Positions 16,991 through 25,623 of a stretch of 64,000 bases of DNA are shown here, piece after piece. Each line of letters starts with the position of its first letter. The first letter of the stretch is position 1. Under the pieces are notes generated by a model that saw only the letters and a list, made by a program, of their open reading frames with translations, was not told the DNA's origin and searched no databases. The position numbers were made by a program, and so were the translations under genes. This DNA comes from Salinirubellus litoreus (lineage in GTDB: Archaea; Halobacteriota; Halobacteria; Halobacteriales; Haloarculaceae), in contig NZ_CP147841.1 in assembly GCF_037335815.1 (NCBI RefSeq), positions 868,001-932,000 of the forward strand. Reading direction: 5' to 3'.

Positions 16991-17473
16991 ATGTTCCGAA
17001 GCGGCGCGTTCGTCGCCGAGCACGTCTCACCGACCGACGACGACCAGGTCCAGCCCAACGGCGTCGACCTCACGCTCGGCGCGGTGTACGAGCAGGTCGC
17101 TCCCGGTTACCTCGGCCGATCGGGGAAGACCGTCGGCGAGCGCCGTCCGGTCGAGCCGGTCGAGGAGGAGGACGCGGCGGACGTACCGACCTACCGCCTC
17201 GATCCGGGCGGGTACGTCGCCGAGTACGCCGAGCGGATCCGCATCCCGGAGGGGCACGTCGGGTTCGTCCTCCCGCGGTCCTCGCTCATGCGCAACTCCT
17301 CGATGCTCCACACGGCGGTCTGGGACGCCGGCTACGAGGGCCGGGGCGAGGGACTCCTCGAAGTCCACCACGAACTCGCGGTCGAGCGGGGGGCCCGTTT
17401 CGCCCAGTTCGTCCTTGCGGCGGCGGACCACGAGGGGACCTACGAGGGTGACTACCAGGGCGAGCGGCTCTGA
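16991..17473 (+). CDS. dCTP deaminase/dUTPase family protein
   Basis: A 160-aa trimeric dUTPase-fold protein. QPNGVDLTLGAVYE is the N-terminal dCTP-deaminase motif. VGFVLPRSSLMRNSSMLHTA contains the nucleotide-binding PRSS motif, and AVWDAGYEGRGEGLLEV the conserved catalytic-region motif. It either deaminates dCTP or hydrolyses dUTP, feeding dTTP synthesis and keeping uracil out of DNA; archaeal homologues are usually annotated as dUTP nucleotidohydrolase. Start chosen from the TATA spacing. Confidence 0.88.
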   Translation: MFRSGAFVAEHVSPTDDDQVQPNGVDLTLGAVYEQVAPGYLGRSGKTVGERRPVEPVEEEDAADVPTYRLDPGGYVAEYAERIRIPEGHVGFVLPRSSLMRNSSMLHTAVWDAGYEGRGEGLLEVHHELAVERGARFAQFVLAAADHEGTYEGDYQGERL

Positions 17474-17549
17474 GCCGGCGTCGTCGCGCGGCGGTCGTCG
17501 TCGTGGCCGCGAGCGACAGTCGCATCAACGCCCGGCCTCACGGGGGAGT

Positions 17550-18494
17550 ATGAGCGACTGGACCGCCGCGGACGTTCCCGACCGGACCGGCCGGACCGCC
17601 GTGGTGACCGGCGCGAACGGCGGCCTCGGGCTGGAGACCACCCGCATCCTGGCGCGGAAGGGCGCGCGGGTCGTGATGGCCTGCCGGAGCCTCGACCGCG
17701 GGGAACGCGCGGTGGAGGACGTCCGCGTCACCGATCCCGACGCCGACCTCGACGTGCGCGAACTCGATCTCGCCTCCCTCGACTCGGTGGCGGCGTTCGC
17801 CGACGGGCTCGACGAGCCGGTCGACCTCCTCGTCAACAACGCGGGCGTGATGTGGGGGCCCTACCGGGAGACCGAGGACGGGTTCGAGGCGCAGTTCGGG
17901 ATCAACCACCTCGGCCACTTCGCACTGACCGGCCACCTGCTCGACCGGCTCCGTACCGGGGACTCCACCCGGGTGGTGACGGTCTCCTCGGCACTCCACA
18001 GCCGCGCCGACGGCGTTCCCGACGAGTTCGACGAGCGCGAGTACGACCCGCGGGTCGCCTACGCCCGGTCGAAGCTCGCGAACCTCCTGTTCGCCTACGA
18101 ACTCGATCGCCGCGCGGACCGGCTGACGAGCGCCGCCTGTCATCCGGGCTGGGCGGCGACGGACCTCCAGACCCGCGGGGCCGAGATCGCGGGCAACCGT
18201 CTACGGCTCCTCGTCACCCGGGCCGCGAACGCCCTCCTCGCCCAGGACCCGGCGGCCGGGGTGCTCCCGACGCTGTACGCCGCCACCGCCCCCGACGTAG
18301 TGGGTGGTGGCTACTACGGCCCCTCCGGGTTCATGAATATGCGCGGGCCCCCGGAACGACAGGCCTCCAGCGAGGCGTCGTACGACCGCGAGGCGGCCCG
18401 CCGGCTCTGGTCCCGCTCGGAGGCGCTGACGGGCGTCGAGTACGACCTTTCGCCGTCCGGCGAGGGAGACGAGGCCGACGCCGTCGGCGACTGA
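17550..18494 (+). CDS. Short-chain dehydrogenase/reductase, retinol-dehydrogenase-like
   Basis: A 314-aa SDR. Cofactor motif TGANGGLG near the N-terminus followed by RSLDRGERA (Arg suggests NADPH preference), the NNAG motif (VNNAGVMWGP), the NHLGHFALT segment, catalytic Ser in TVSSALHS and YARSK as YxxxK. It resembles the retinol-dehydrogenase/WW-domain oxidoreductase branch. Physiological substrate unknown. A 56-bp gap separates it from the S9 peptidase, which has its own promoter. Confidence 0.9.
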   Translation: MSDWTAADVPDRTGRTAVVTGANGGLGLETTRILARKGARVVMACRSLDRGERAVEDVRVTDPDADLDVRELDLASLDSVAAFADGLDEPVDLLVNNAGVMWGPYRETEDGFEAQFGINHLGHFALTGHLLDRLRTGDSTRVVTVSSALHSRADGVPDEFDEREYDPRVAYARSKLANLLFAYELDRRADRLTSAACHPGWAATDLQTRGAEIAGNRLRLLVTRAANALLAQDPAAGVLPTLYAATAPDVVGGGYYGPSGFMNMRGPPERQASSEASYDREAARRLWSRSEALTGVEYDLSPSGEGDEADAVGD

Positions 18495-18523
18495 CCACCG
18501 AGCGCGACCGCCCCCGCGGCGCA

Positions 18524-18529
18524 TTTAAC
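18524..18529 (+). promoter_or_regulatory. TATA box of the S9 peptidase gene
   Basis: TTTAAC about 26 nt upstream of the ATG at 18551, consistent with leaderless transcription. Confidence 0.5.
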
Positions 18530-18550
18530 CCCGCGTCCACATCCTCCCGT

Positions 18551-20455
18551 ATGTCCGATCCCGGGGCCGACGAGACGGCCGAGACCGACGAGGGTGACCT
18601 CCTCGAGACGCTGGCGAGCCTCCCCTCCTTCTACCACCCGACGGCCGACCCGGACGGCGAGCGGGTGGCGATCTACTACGACGTCACCGGGCGCAACGAG
18701 CTCCACGTCCTCGACGCCGCGACCGGCGGCTCCGAGTGCTGGACCGACGGGCAGGTCCCGCGGGACGCCCGCTGGCACCTGCGGTGGAGCGCCGACGGCG
18801 ACCGCGTGTTCTTCCACCGCGACGAGGCCGGCGACGAGCAGAACGACCTCCACGCCGTCGACTCGGACGGGTACACCGAGCCCGTCGTCGAGATGGACGG
18901 CCAGGTCACCCTCCGGGACGTCGGCGGGGACGGCGAGACGCTCCTGGTGGGTTCGACCCGCGACGGACAGATGAACCTCTACCGCCACGACCTCCCCGCC
19001 GGCGAGACGACGAAGCTCACCGACTACGAGCGGGCGGTCTGGGGCGGGCTCCTCGACCCCGACTGCGAGCGGATCGCCTACGCCACCAACGAGAGCGAGG
19101 ACTACGACAACCTCGACGTCTACGTCGCGAACGCCGATGGGTCGGACCCGCGGAACCTCGGCGTCGGCCAGACGGGTGCCGAGGCCGTCCCGGTCGACTG
19201 GTCGCCCGACGGCTCACGGCTACTCGTTTCGGACAACACCGAGGACCTCGAACGGCCCGGCGTCTACGACCTCGAACGCGGGGAGGTCCGGTGGCTCGGC
19301 GACCTCGACGCCGTCGAGGAGCCGGTCGCGTTCGGTCCCGCGGGCGAGCGCGTCCTCGCGTTGCGAACGCGCGACGCGGCGGTCGCGGCGGTCGTCTACG
19401 ATCTCGGTAGTGGAATATCGCGGACGCTCGACCTCCCCGACGGGGTTGCGGCGTTCCCCCGGGAGGGCTCGCCGTGGCTCGCGGACGGCCGCGTCCTCCT
19501 CACCCACATCACCTCGGACACCCGACCGGACCTGCTCGCCTACGACCTCGCGACCGACGAGTACGAGGTCCTCCTCGAGGCCGACTACGGCGACCTCGAC
19601 TCCGACCGATTCGTCGAGGCGGAGTACCTCACCTTCGAGTCCAACGGGGTCGCGAACACCGAGGCCCGGTCGGTCGAGACTGAGCCAGCGAGAGAGTACG
19701 AGATCGGCGCGCTGCTGTACGACTCGGGGGAGCGACCCTCGCCGCTGATCGTCAACCCTCACGGGGGTCCCCGGGCGGCGGACCACCGGGCGTTCGGCCT
19801 CTACACGCAGTTCCTCTGCTCGCAGGGCTACTCGGTGCTGCAGGTGAACTACCGCGGGTCGACCGGCCGCGGCCGCGAGTTCGTCGAGGCGCTCTACGAC
19901 GACTGGGGTGGTGCCGAACAGGCCGACGTCGCCCGGGGCGTCGAGCACGTCCTCGACACCCGCGGGTGGGTCGACGAGGACCGGATCGCGGTCTTCGGGG
20001 GCTCCTACGGGGGGTACGCCGCCTACTGGCAGCTCCTCCAGTACCCGGCGCTCTACGCCGCCGGCGTCGCCTGGATCGGCGTCACCGACCTCCGTGACAT
20101 GTACGAGAACACGATGCCGCACTTCCGCACCGAGCTCATGGAGAAGTACCTCGGGACGCCCGAGGAGGCCCCCGAGCTCTACGAGGAACGGAGCCCGGTC
20201 GAACACGTCCGGAACCTCGCCGCGCCGCTGCTGATCGTCCACGGCGTCAACGACCGACGGGTGCCGGTCTCGCAGGCCCGGCGGTTCCGGGACGCCCTCG
20301 ACGACTTCGGCTACACCGAGGGGGAAGAGGCCGACTACGAGTACGTCGAACTCGGCGAGGAGGGCCACGCCTCCTCGGACATCGAGCGGAAAGTGCGGAC
20401 CCTCCGGATCCTCGACGATTTCCTCGACCGCCGGCTCGGGTCCGGGGACGACTGA
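18551..20455 (+). CDS. S9-family prolyl oligopeptidase-like serine peptidase
   Basis: A 634-aa protein with an N-terminal beta-propeller (WSADGDRVFF, WSPDGSRLLV type blades) and a C-terminal alpha/beta hydrolase. The catalytic triad is readable: Ser485 in FGGSYGGYAA, Asp568 in HGVNDRRVP and His606 in GEEGHASSD. NPHGGPR is the usual oxyanion-region motif. No signal peptide, so it is a cytoplasmic acylaminoacyl- or dipeptidyl-peptidase type enzyme acting on short peptides. It converges on the LOV kinase gene with 27 bp between stops. Confidence 0.92.
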   Translation: MSDPGADETAETDEGDLLETLASLPSFYHPTADPDGERVAIYYDVTGRNELHVLDAATGGSECWTDGQVPRDARWHLRWSADGDRVFFHRDEAGDEQNDLHAVDSDGYTEPVVEMDGQVTLRDVGGDGETLLVGSTRDGQMNLYRHDLPAGETTKLTDYERAVWGGLLDPDCERIAYATNESEDYDNLDVYVANADGSDPRNLGVGQTGAEAVPVDWSPDGSRLLVSDNTEDLERPGVYDLERGEVRWLGDLDAVEEPVAFGPAGERVLALRTRDAAVAAVVYDLGSGISRTLDLPDGVAAFPREGSPWLADGRVLLTHITSDTRPDLLAYDLATDEYEVLLEADYGDLDSDRFVEAEYLTFESNGVANTEARSVETEPAREYEIGALLYDSGERPSPLIVNPHGGPRAADHRAFGLYTQFLCSQGYSVLQVNYRGSTGRGREFVEALYDDWGGAEQADVARGVEHVLDTRGWVDEDRIAVFGGSYGGYAAYWQLLQYPALYAAGVAWIGVTDLRDMYENTMPHFRTELMEKYLGTPEEAPELYEERSPVEHVRNLAAPLLIVHGVNDRRVPVSQARRFRDALDDFGYTEGEEADYEYVELGEEGHASSDIERKVRTLRILDDFLDRRLGSGDD

Positions 20456-20482
20456 ACGGGGATCGACCGAGGCGGTTCCGGT

Positions 20483-22327
20483 TCAGTCGTCGGCGTTCGC
20501 CTCCAGGCTCTCGACCCGCTCGTCCCCGCCCTCGGCCCGTCTGAGACGCAGCAGGATCCGCGGGGTGGTGCCCCCGGTGTCCACGTCGAACTCCCCACCC
20601 GAGTGCTCGACGCTCCACCGCAGCAGCCACAGCTCCACCCCCTGCGGGTGGATGACCTGGGTCTCGGTCCCCCCCTCGACCACGCGGAGGTCGCGGGCGC
20701 AGAGCCCGCCCGCCCGGTCGATCACCTCGACGGTCACCGTCTTCGGACTCACGTCGACGGTCCGAACGGCGATGTCGACCGCACCGCCACCCGTCTCGGC
20801 GAGCATCTCGACGACGCCCAGGAACGCGACGCCGATCGCCTCGTGGGCGTAGACGGGGACGCTCTCGGGGAGTCCGATATCGGTGGTGACGCCGGGGTAC
20901 TCGGATCCGAGCCCCGCGACCGCCTCCTCGAGCGTCCGCCGGAGGTCGACGACCCCCGGCTGGCGCGGTTCGCCGGTGACGACCTCGCGGAACCGCCTCG
21001 CCTGGTCGCCGATGTCCAGTAGCTCGTCGGTCGCCCGGACGATGCCCTCGGCGGCCGCTCGCGCCTCGTCGGGGTCGACCTCCTCCTCGGCCAGTATGCG
21101 GTCGGCCTCTCCCCTGACCACGTTCAGCTGGTTCCTGAGGTTGTGTCGGAGCACCCGGTCGAGGACGGCCACCCGCTGTTCGCGCTCGCGCCGCCGAGTG
21201 ACGTCCTGCTGGAGGCCGAGGAAGTGGGTCACCTCGCCGTCGCCGTTCCGGACCGGGACGATGTCGAGCCGGTTCCAGAACGGCGTGCCGTCCTTCCGGT
21301 AGTTCCGCAGCTCCGTCGAGATCGACCGACGCTCGGCGATGGCCGCGCGGATCTCGTCGACGGTCTCGGGGTCGGTTCCCTCGCCCTGGAGGAACCGACA
21401 GTTCCGCCCGAGTATCTCCGCAGCGTCGTACCCGGTGATCCGCTCGAAGGCGGGGTTGGCGTAGACGATCGGCTCGTCGTCCCGCCTCGCGTCGGCGATA
21501 GTCACGCCCTGAGAGGCGGACTCGAGCGTCCGTGCGTAGAGGAGGAGCCGCTCGCTCCGCCGGCGTTCGTCGGTCACGTCCCGGACGACCAGCTGGGTCG
21601 TCGGTTCCCCCTCGTAGGTGACGGTCACGCCCGCGACCTCGACGATCCGTTCCGTCCCGTCGGCCAGGACGAGTTCGACCGACACGAACCCCGCGAGTCC
21701 GCCGTCCCGTTCGATGCGGTCGACGATCCCCTCGAGCCGTGCGACCCCCTCCTCGTCGGCCAGTTCGGCTATCGCCTGCCCCGACAGGTCGGGCGAGTCC
21801 CCGGAGGCGAGGAGCTCCGTCGCGGTGTCGTTCCCGTAGACGACGCGCCCCCCGCGGACGAGCAGGATGGCCTCCGGGGCGAGCCGGACGAGTTCGCGGT
21901 ACTGTTCCCTGCGGTCGGCGAGTTCGAGCGAGGAGTGCCGGCCACGGAGCAGGTTACCGATCCGCTGTCCGAGGGTCGCCTTCCCGACCGGAATCTCGAC
22001 GACGTCGTCGATCACCTCCCGGGCCGTCTCGCTCTCCAGTGCGGCCCGGTCGCGTCCACTCCCGTCGTCGCGAACGGCCAGTAGCGTCGGGAGGAGGCAG
22101 GGTGCGGCCGCTTCGCGGCGGTCCCGGAGCCGGTCTGCAGCACGGTCGAACCAGCGCGGATCGACGAGACAGAGGTCGTAGTCGGCCGCATCGACGGCCG
22201 TGGGGGAGTCGACGCTGACGGCCTCGTAGTCCGGCTCGTCCGCCAGCCAGCCCTCGAGGAGTTCCCGGTCACGCTCGCCGGTGACGAGGAGAAGGATCCT
22301 GGCTGCTCGCGAATGGATCCCGACCAT
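20483..22327 (-). CDS. LOV/PAS-domain sensor histidine kinase (putative blue-light receptor)
   Basis: A 614-aa protein: an N-terminal receiver-like region lacking a clear phosphoacceptor (1-130), a PAS domain (about 140-255), a LOV domain (about 265-380), then HisKA with H395 in VLRHNLRNQL and a diverged ATPase domain. The LOV domain has the photoactive Cys310 in GRNCRFLQG plus NYRKDGTPFWN and FLGLQQDVT, the residues that bind flavin in plant and bacterial LOV photoreceptors. The C-terminal ATPase domain lacks obvious GxGxG boxes, so kinase activity is uncertain. It diverges from a KaiC-like gene across about 100 bp. Confidence 0.87.
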   Translation of the reverse strand: MVGIHSRAARILLLVTGERDRELLEGWLADEPDYEAVSVDSPTAVDAADYDLCLVDPRWFDRAADRLRDRREAAAPCLLPTLLAVRDDGSGRDRAALESETAREVIDDVVEIPVGKATLGQRIGNLLRGRHSSLELADRREQYRELVRLAPEAILLVRGGRVVYGNDTATELLASGDSPDLSGQAIAELADEEGVARLEGIVDRIERDGGLAGFVSVELVLADGTERIVEVAGVTVTYEGEPTTQLVVRDVTDERRRSERLLLYARTLESASQGVTIADARRDDEPIVYANPAFERITGYDAAEILGRNCRFLQGEGTDPETVDEIRAAIAERRSISTELRNYRKDGTPFWNRLDIVPVRNGDGEVTHFLGLQQDVTRRREREQRVAVLDRVLRHNLRNQLNVVRGEADRILAEEEVDPDEARAAAEGIVRATDELLDIGDQARRFREVVTGEPRQPGVVDLRRTLEEAVAGLGSEYPGVTTDIGLPESVPVYAHEAIGVAFLGVVEMLAETGGGAVDIAVRTVDVSPKTVTVEVIDRAGGLCARDLRVVEGGTETQVIHPQGVELWLLRWSVEHSGGEFDVDTGGTTPRILLRLRRAEGGDERVESLEANADD

Positions 22328-22429
22328 CTTTCCATCGGTTTACCTCCCCGTCCGGCAAATACGTGCCGTCAGCCACTCTCCTCGATTCGCACGGAAACTC
22401 CTTGTCGGGCCGTGTCGTCAACAGGTGAC

Positions 22430-23908
22430 ATGAGCCACTCCATCGAACGGATCTCGACGGGTGTCGAGGGCCTCGACGAGGTCCTCCACGGCGGGCTCAT
22501 CGCCGGACGGAGCTACCTGCTCAACGGCCCGCCGGGAGCCGGAAAGACCGTCCTCGCCCTGGAGTTCCTCGAGGCCGCCGCGCCGGACGAGACGGCGCTG
22601 TTCGTCAACCTCGAGGAGGACCTCGACGACCTGCGGACGAACGCCGAGGTGCTGGGGTTCGACGCCGACGCCATCGAGTTCGTCGATCTGAGTCCCGGTC
22701 CCGAGGCGTTCGCGGAGGGGGACTCCTACGAGGTGTTCCCCGCGAGCGAGGTCGAGAACGAGCCGATCGTCGAGGCCATCGTCGACCGGGTGATCGAGGT
22801 CGACCCCGACCGGGTCGTCGTCGATCCCATCACGCAGTTACACTACCTGACGAGCAGCGACTACCAGTTCCGAAAGCAGGCCGTCGGGTTCATGCGCTTT
22901 CTCACCGACCGCGGTGCGACGGTGCTCTACACCGCACAGGACACCGACCGCCTCCCGACGGAGGACCTCGAGTACATCGGCGACGGGACGCTGTTCCTCG
23001 ACGTCTCGTCGACCGATCGGACCCTGCGCGTCCCGAAGTTCCGCGGGTCGGCCGCGCGGGGCGGCGAACACGCCTTCCGCATCGACGGGGACGGCGTCAC
23101 CGTCTTCCCCGAACTCCTCCCGGGGGACCACGAGCGATCGTTCGAGACCGAGTCGGTCCCCTCGGGCATCCCCGAGGTGGACGAACTGCTCCACGGCGGC
23201 CTCGAACGTGGGACCGTCTCCATCCTCAGCGGACCGACCGGTGTCGGGAAGACGACGCTCGGAACGCAGTTCATGAAGGAGGCGGCCGGCCGCGGCGAGC
23301 GGTCGGTCATCTACCTGTTCGAGGAGACCCGCGGGACGTTCATGGCTCGCTCGGCCGCGCTCGGCGTCCCCGTCGACCGGATGGTCGATCTGGGGACGCT
23401 CCACATCCAGGAGGTCGATGCGCTCGATAAGTCCCCACAGGAGTTCGCGACCGCGGTCCGGCGCGAGGTCGAGGAGAACGAGACGAGCATCGTGATGATC
23501 GACGGTATCGCCGGTTACGGGCTCACGCTCCAGGGCCGCGAGGCCGACGCCGTCCGTCGGCTCCACGCTCTCGGCCGCTACCTCAAGAACGTGGGTGTCA
23601 CCACCGTGTTCGTCGACGAGACGTCGAACGTCACGGGCGAGTTCCGGGCCACCGACCGGAATCTCAGCTACCTCGCCGACAACATCGTCTTCCTCCGGCA
23701 CCTCGAACTCCAGGGCGAACTCCGGAAGGCCATCGGCGTCCTCAAGAAGCGGAGGAGCGACTTCGAGCGCACGCTCCGGGAGTTCGAGATGACCGAACAC
23801 GGGCTGAAGGTGGGCGAGCCGCTGACCGACCTCCAGGGGATCCTCACGGGGATGCCGACGGTGGTCGAACGCGAGGAACCGGCCGACAGCGACGGGGATC
23901 AGCCGTAG
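22430..23908 (+). CDS. Two-domain KaiC-like RecA-superfamily ATPase
   Basis: A 492-aa protein with two tandem RecA/KaiC domains, the arrangement of cyanobacterial KaiC. Walker A motifs are GPPGAGKT (33-40) and GPTGVGKT (268-275); each domain starts with the G-(V/I)-xx-(L/V)-D-E-(V/L)-L-H-G-G-L signature. Walker B-like strands are RVVVDPIT and SIVMIDGIA. Haloarchaeal KaiC homologues (Cir proteins and many relatives) occur without KaiA/KaiB and are thought to be ATP-driven signalling hubs. No signal or membrane segment. Divergent from the LOV kinase, its probable input partner. Confidence 0.9.
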   Translation: MSHSIERISTGVEGLDEVLHGGLIAGRSYLLNGPPGAGKTVLALEFLEAAAPDETALFVNLEEDLDDLRTNAEVLGFDADAIEFVDLSPGPEAFAEGDSYEVFPASEVENEPIVEAIVDRVIEVDPDRVVVDPITQLHYLTSSDYQFRKQAVGFMRFLTDRGATVLYTAQDTDRLPTEDLEYIGDGTLFLDVSSTDRTLRVPKFRGSAARGGEHAFRIDGDGVTVFPELLPGDHERSFETESVPSGIPEVDELLHGGLERGTVSILSGPTGVGKTTLGTQFMKEAAGRGERSVIYLFEETRGTFMARSAALGVPVDRMVDLGTLHIQEVDALDKSPQEFATAVRREVEENETSIVMIDGIAGYGLTLQGREADAVRRLHALGRYLKNVGVTTVFVDETSNVTGEFRATDRNLSYLADNIVFLRHLELQGELRKAIGVLKKRRSDFERTLREFEMTEHGLKVGEPLTDLQGILTGMPTVVEREEPADSDGDQP

Positions 23909-23942
23909 ACGAGCGATCCCCGGACCGGGCGGAGGAGCCGTT

Positions 23943-25178
23943 TCAGATCCCGAGTCGCTGTCTGGCGAACTCGACGAGCAGTGGGAGGTCGTCGAGGTGG
24001 AGGACCCGCGCGATGGCGAGCTTGTCGCCGCTGTTCACCCGGTACAGGGTGTCCTCGTCGAGCCGGTTGAGATCGCGGAGCAGCCGGTCGTAGCGATCGT
24101 TCGGCGCGAGGTACAGCAGCCGCGTCAGCAGCAGCCGGGAGTCCATGTTCGGAGCGACATCGCGGTGCCACAGGTCGTCGTACAGCGAGACGTTCTCGGC
24201 GTCGGTCTCGGGCTCGTCGGGGGTGAGACAGTGGTCGGCCGTGACCGCGGCGGCCCGCGCCGAGCGCATCCCGACGTGGATCCCCTCGCCCCACAGCGGA
24301 TCGATCGTCGGCACCGTATCGCCGATGGCCACGAACCCGTCCGTGCTCAGGCGGCCCCCCGGGGGCTGGATGTGGGCCGAGCCGCGGTGCTGTTTCCCCG
24401 CGATGCGTTCCGCGTCCGCGAACCGCGGGTCGGTGTCGATCCAGTGTTCGAGGTAGCCGTCGACGGTCCGCTCCTCGTCGGCGTACTGGCGGTAGCTCTC
24501 GTTCTGGATGAAGCAGACGCCGACCTTCGCCGTGTCAGCGCCGGTGTGGAAGATCCAGGAGTACCCCCCGGGGGCGTACTGGTGGTCGAGGCGGAGCATC
24601 ATCGCGTCGGTCAGATCGGCGTACTCCGGCTCGTCGAGCGAGACGCCCTCGAACTCGTACTCGACGCCGATGGCCTGGTTCCCGCGCTCGAGGTCGCTCA
24701 CGCCGAGCTCCTTCGCCAGCGGGGCGGCCGGCCCGGTCGCGTCGACCACCATGTCGGCGTACACCTCCTCGGAGCCGGCGTAGCGAACCCCGGCGACCTC
24801 GCCGTCTTCCACGATGGGTTTCGACACCCGGGAGTCGAAGCGGTACTCGACACCCCGCTCTTTGCCGTCCCGTACCAGGAACCGCTTGAAGTCGGCGAAC
24901 TCGAGGACCGCGCCGGTCCGGTGTTGCGTGTAGTGCTCGTTCGGGGACTCGATGACCACGCTGTCGGTGAAGTGCATCACCACGTCGTCGGGGATCCCGA
25001 ACGACGCCAGCATCGACGGGAACGTCCCGCCGGTGGACTTGTTACTCTGACGTGGAAAATCGTCCTCGGACTCCGTCTCCAGGACGACGACCTCGTACCC
25101 CCTCGCGGCCAGATCGCGGGCGCACTGCGCCCCAGCTGGGCCGGCACCGGCGATGACCACGTCAAAGTGGTCGCGCAT
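23943..25178 (-). CDS. Geranylgeranyl reductase family FAD-dependent oxidoreductase
   Basis: A 411-aa flavoprotein. It begins with the FAD dinucleotide fold VVIAGAGPAGAQCARDLAAR and has the second FAD motif FVAIGDTVPTIDPLWGEGIH. This class saturates isoprenoid double bonds, for example in digeranylgeranyl-glycerophospholipid for archaeal membrane lipids or quinone side chains; which substrate is used here is open. ATG at 25178 chosen because it begins the FAD fold; upstream in-frame starts lie in tRNA-associated intergenic DNA. Confidence 0.85.
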   Translation of the reverse strand: MRDHFDVVIAGAGPAGAQCARDLAARGYEVVVLETESEDDFPRQSNKSTGGTFPSMLASFGIPDDVVMHFTDSVVIESPNEHYTQHRTGAVLEFADFKRFLVRDGKERGVEYRFDSRVSKPIVEDGEVAGVRYAGSEEVYADMVVDATGPAAPLAKELGVSDLERGNQAIGVEYEFEGVSLDEPEYADLTDAMMLRLDHQYAPGGYSWIFHTGADTAKVGVCFIQNESYRQYADEERTVDGYLEHWIDTDPRFADAERIAGKQHRGSAHIQPPGGRLSTDGFVAIGDTVPTIDPLWGEGIHVGMRSARAAAVTADHCLTPDEPETDAENVSLYDDLWHRDVAPNMDSRLLLTRLLYLAPNDRYDRLLRDLNRLDEDTLYRVNSGDKLAIARVLHLDDLPLLVEFARQRLGI

Positions 25179-25313
25179 ACCCCATACTACACGGTCCCCC
25201 TGATGAGCTTTATTGACTGGAGCGGGCGTCGGCCGACTGGTTCGAAAGACCCTAACCACCGTCAGATGTGGTCGCCTCCGCCGAAGCACGCTCGATGAGC
25301 GTACACCAAGCGG

Positions 25314-25455
25314 CGAGCCCGATGGGAGTGAGCGAAGCCGAAGGCTTCGCGAGCTACATCGGGCGAGGAGCGAAGCGACGAGCCCGATGGGATTTGAACC
25401 ACGGTCGGACGTGCTCGCTACGCTGTGCGCGCCCTCCCTGATTCAAATCCCACCG
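25314..25455. repeat. Partial copies of the tRNA-Arg(CCG) 3' end
   Basis: A 22-bp stretch covering the tRNA 3' half-arm (starting CGAGCCCGATGGG) is perfectly repeated at 25379-25400 and in the tRNA itself at 25499-25520. The first 14 bp recur at 25314-25327, and an inverted 11-bp piece (TTCAAATCCCA) lies near 25444-25454. The surrounding 25179-25498 otherwise carries no gene, only GC-rich filler motifs. Stacked partial tRNA 3' ends look like attachment-site scars from successive integration and loss. Confidence 0.65.
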
Positions 25456-25498
25456 GCGCTGCTGATTCGCTCGTCACGTCCGTTCCTCGCAGAATCAG

Positions 25499-25571
25499 CG
25501 AGCCCGATGGGATTTGAACCCACGACAACCAGGTCCGGAACCTGGCACTCTGTCCACTGAGCTACGGGCCC
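25499..25571 (-). tRNA. tRNA-Arg (anticodon CCG)
   Basis: The minus-strand cloverleaf has acceptor GGGCCCG/CGGGCTC (one G-T pair) with discriminator G, D arm GCTC/GAGT, anticodon stem CCAGG/CCTGG with loop TTCCGGA (anticodon CCG, reads CGG), and T arm GTGGG/CCCAT-type around TTCAAAT. No intron and no encoded CCA. Its 3' end is repeated upstream in the window. Confidence 0.93.
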
Positions 25572-25596
25572 TCCCTCCAGAGTATCCCGTCGGGCG

Positions 25597-25604
25597 GTAT
25601 AACG
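25597..25604 (-). promoter_or_regulatory. Promoter of tRNA-Arg(CCG)
   Basis: TTATACCG on the minus strand, about 26-33 nt before the tRNA 5' end at 25571. Confidence 0.5.
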
Positions 25605-25623
25605 GTTTTTCTTCGCGCCCCGA

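Noticed and set aside
15972..18494. 840-residue open frame on the plus strand
   Set aside because: Its upstream part is Arg/Pro-rich antisense of cofE and out-of-frame over the carbonic anhydrase and dUTPase genes; only the SDR portion from 17550 is real.
20483..21100. Assigning full kinase activity to the LOV protein
   Set aside because: Clear G-boxes of the ATPase domain were not found, so only the sensor and H-box are claimed.
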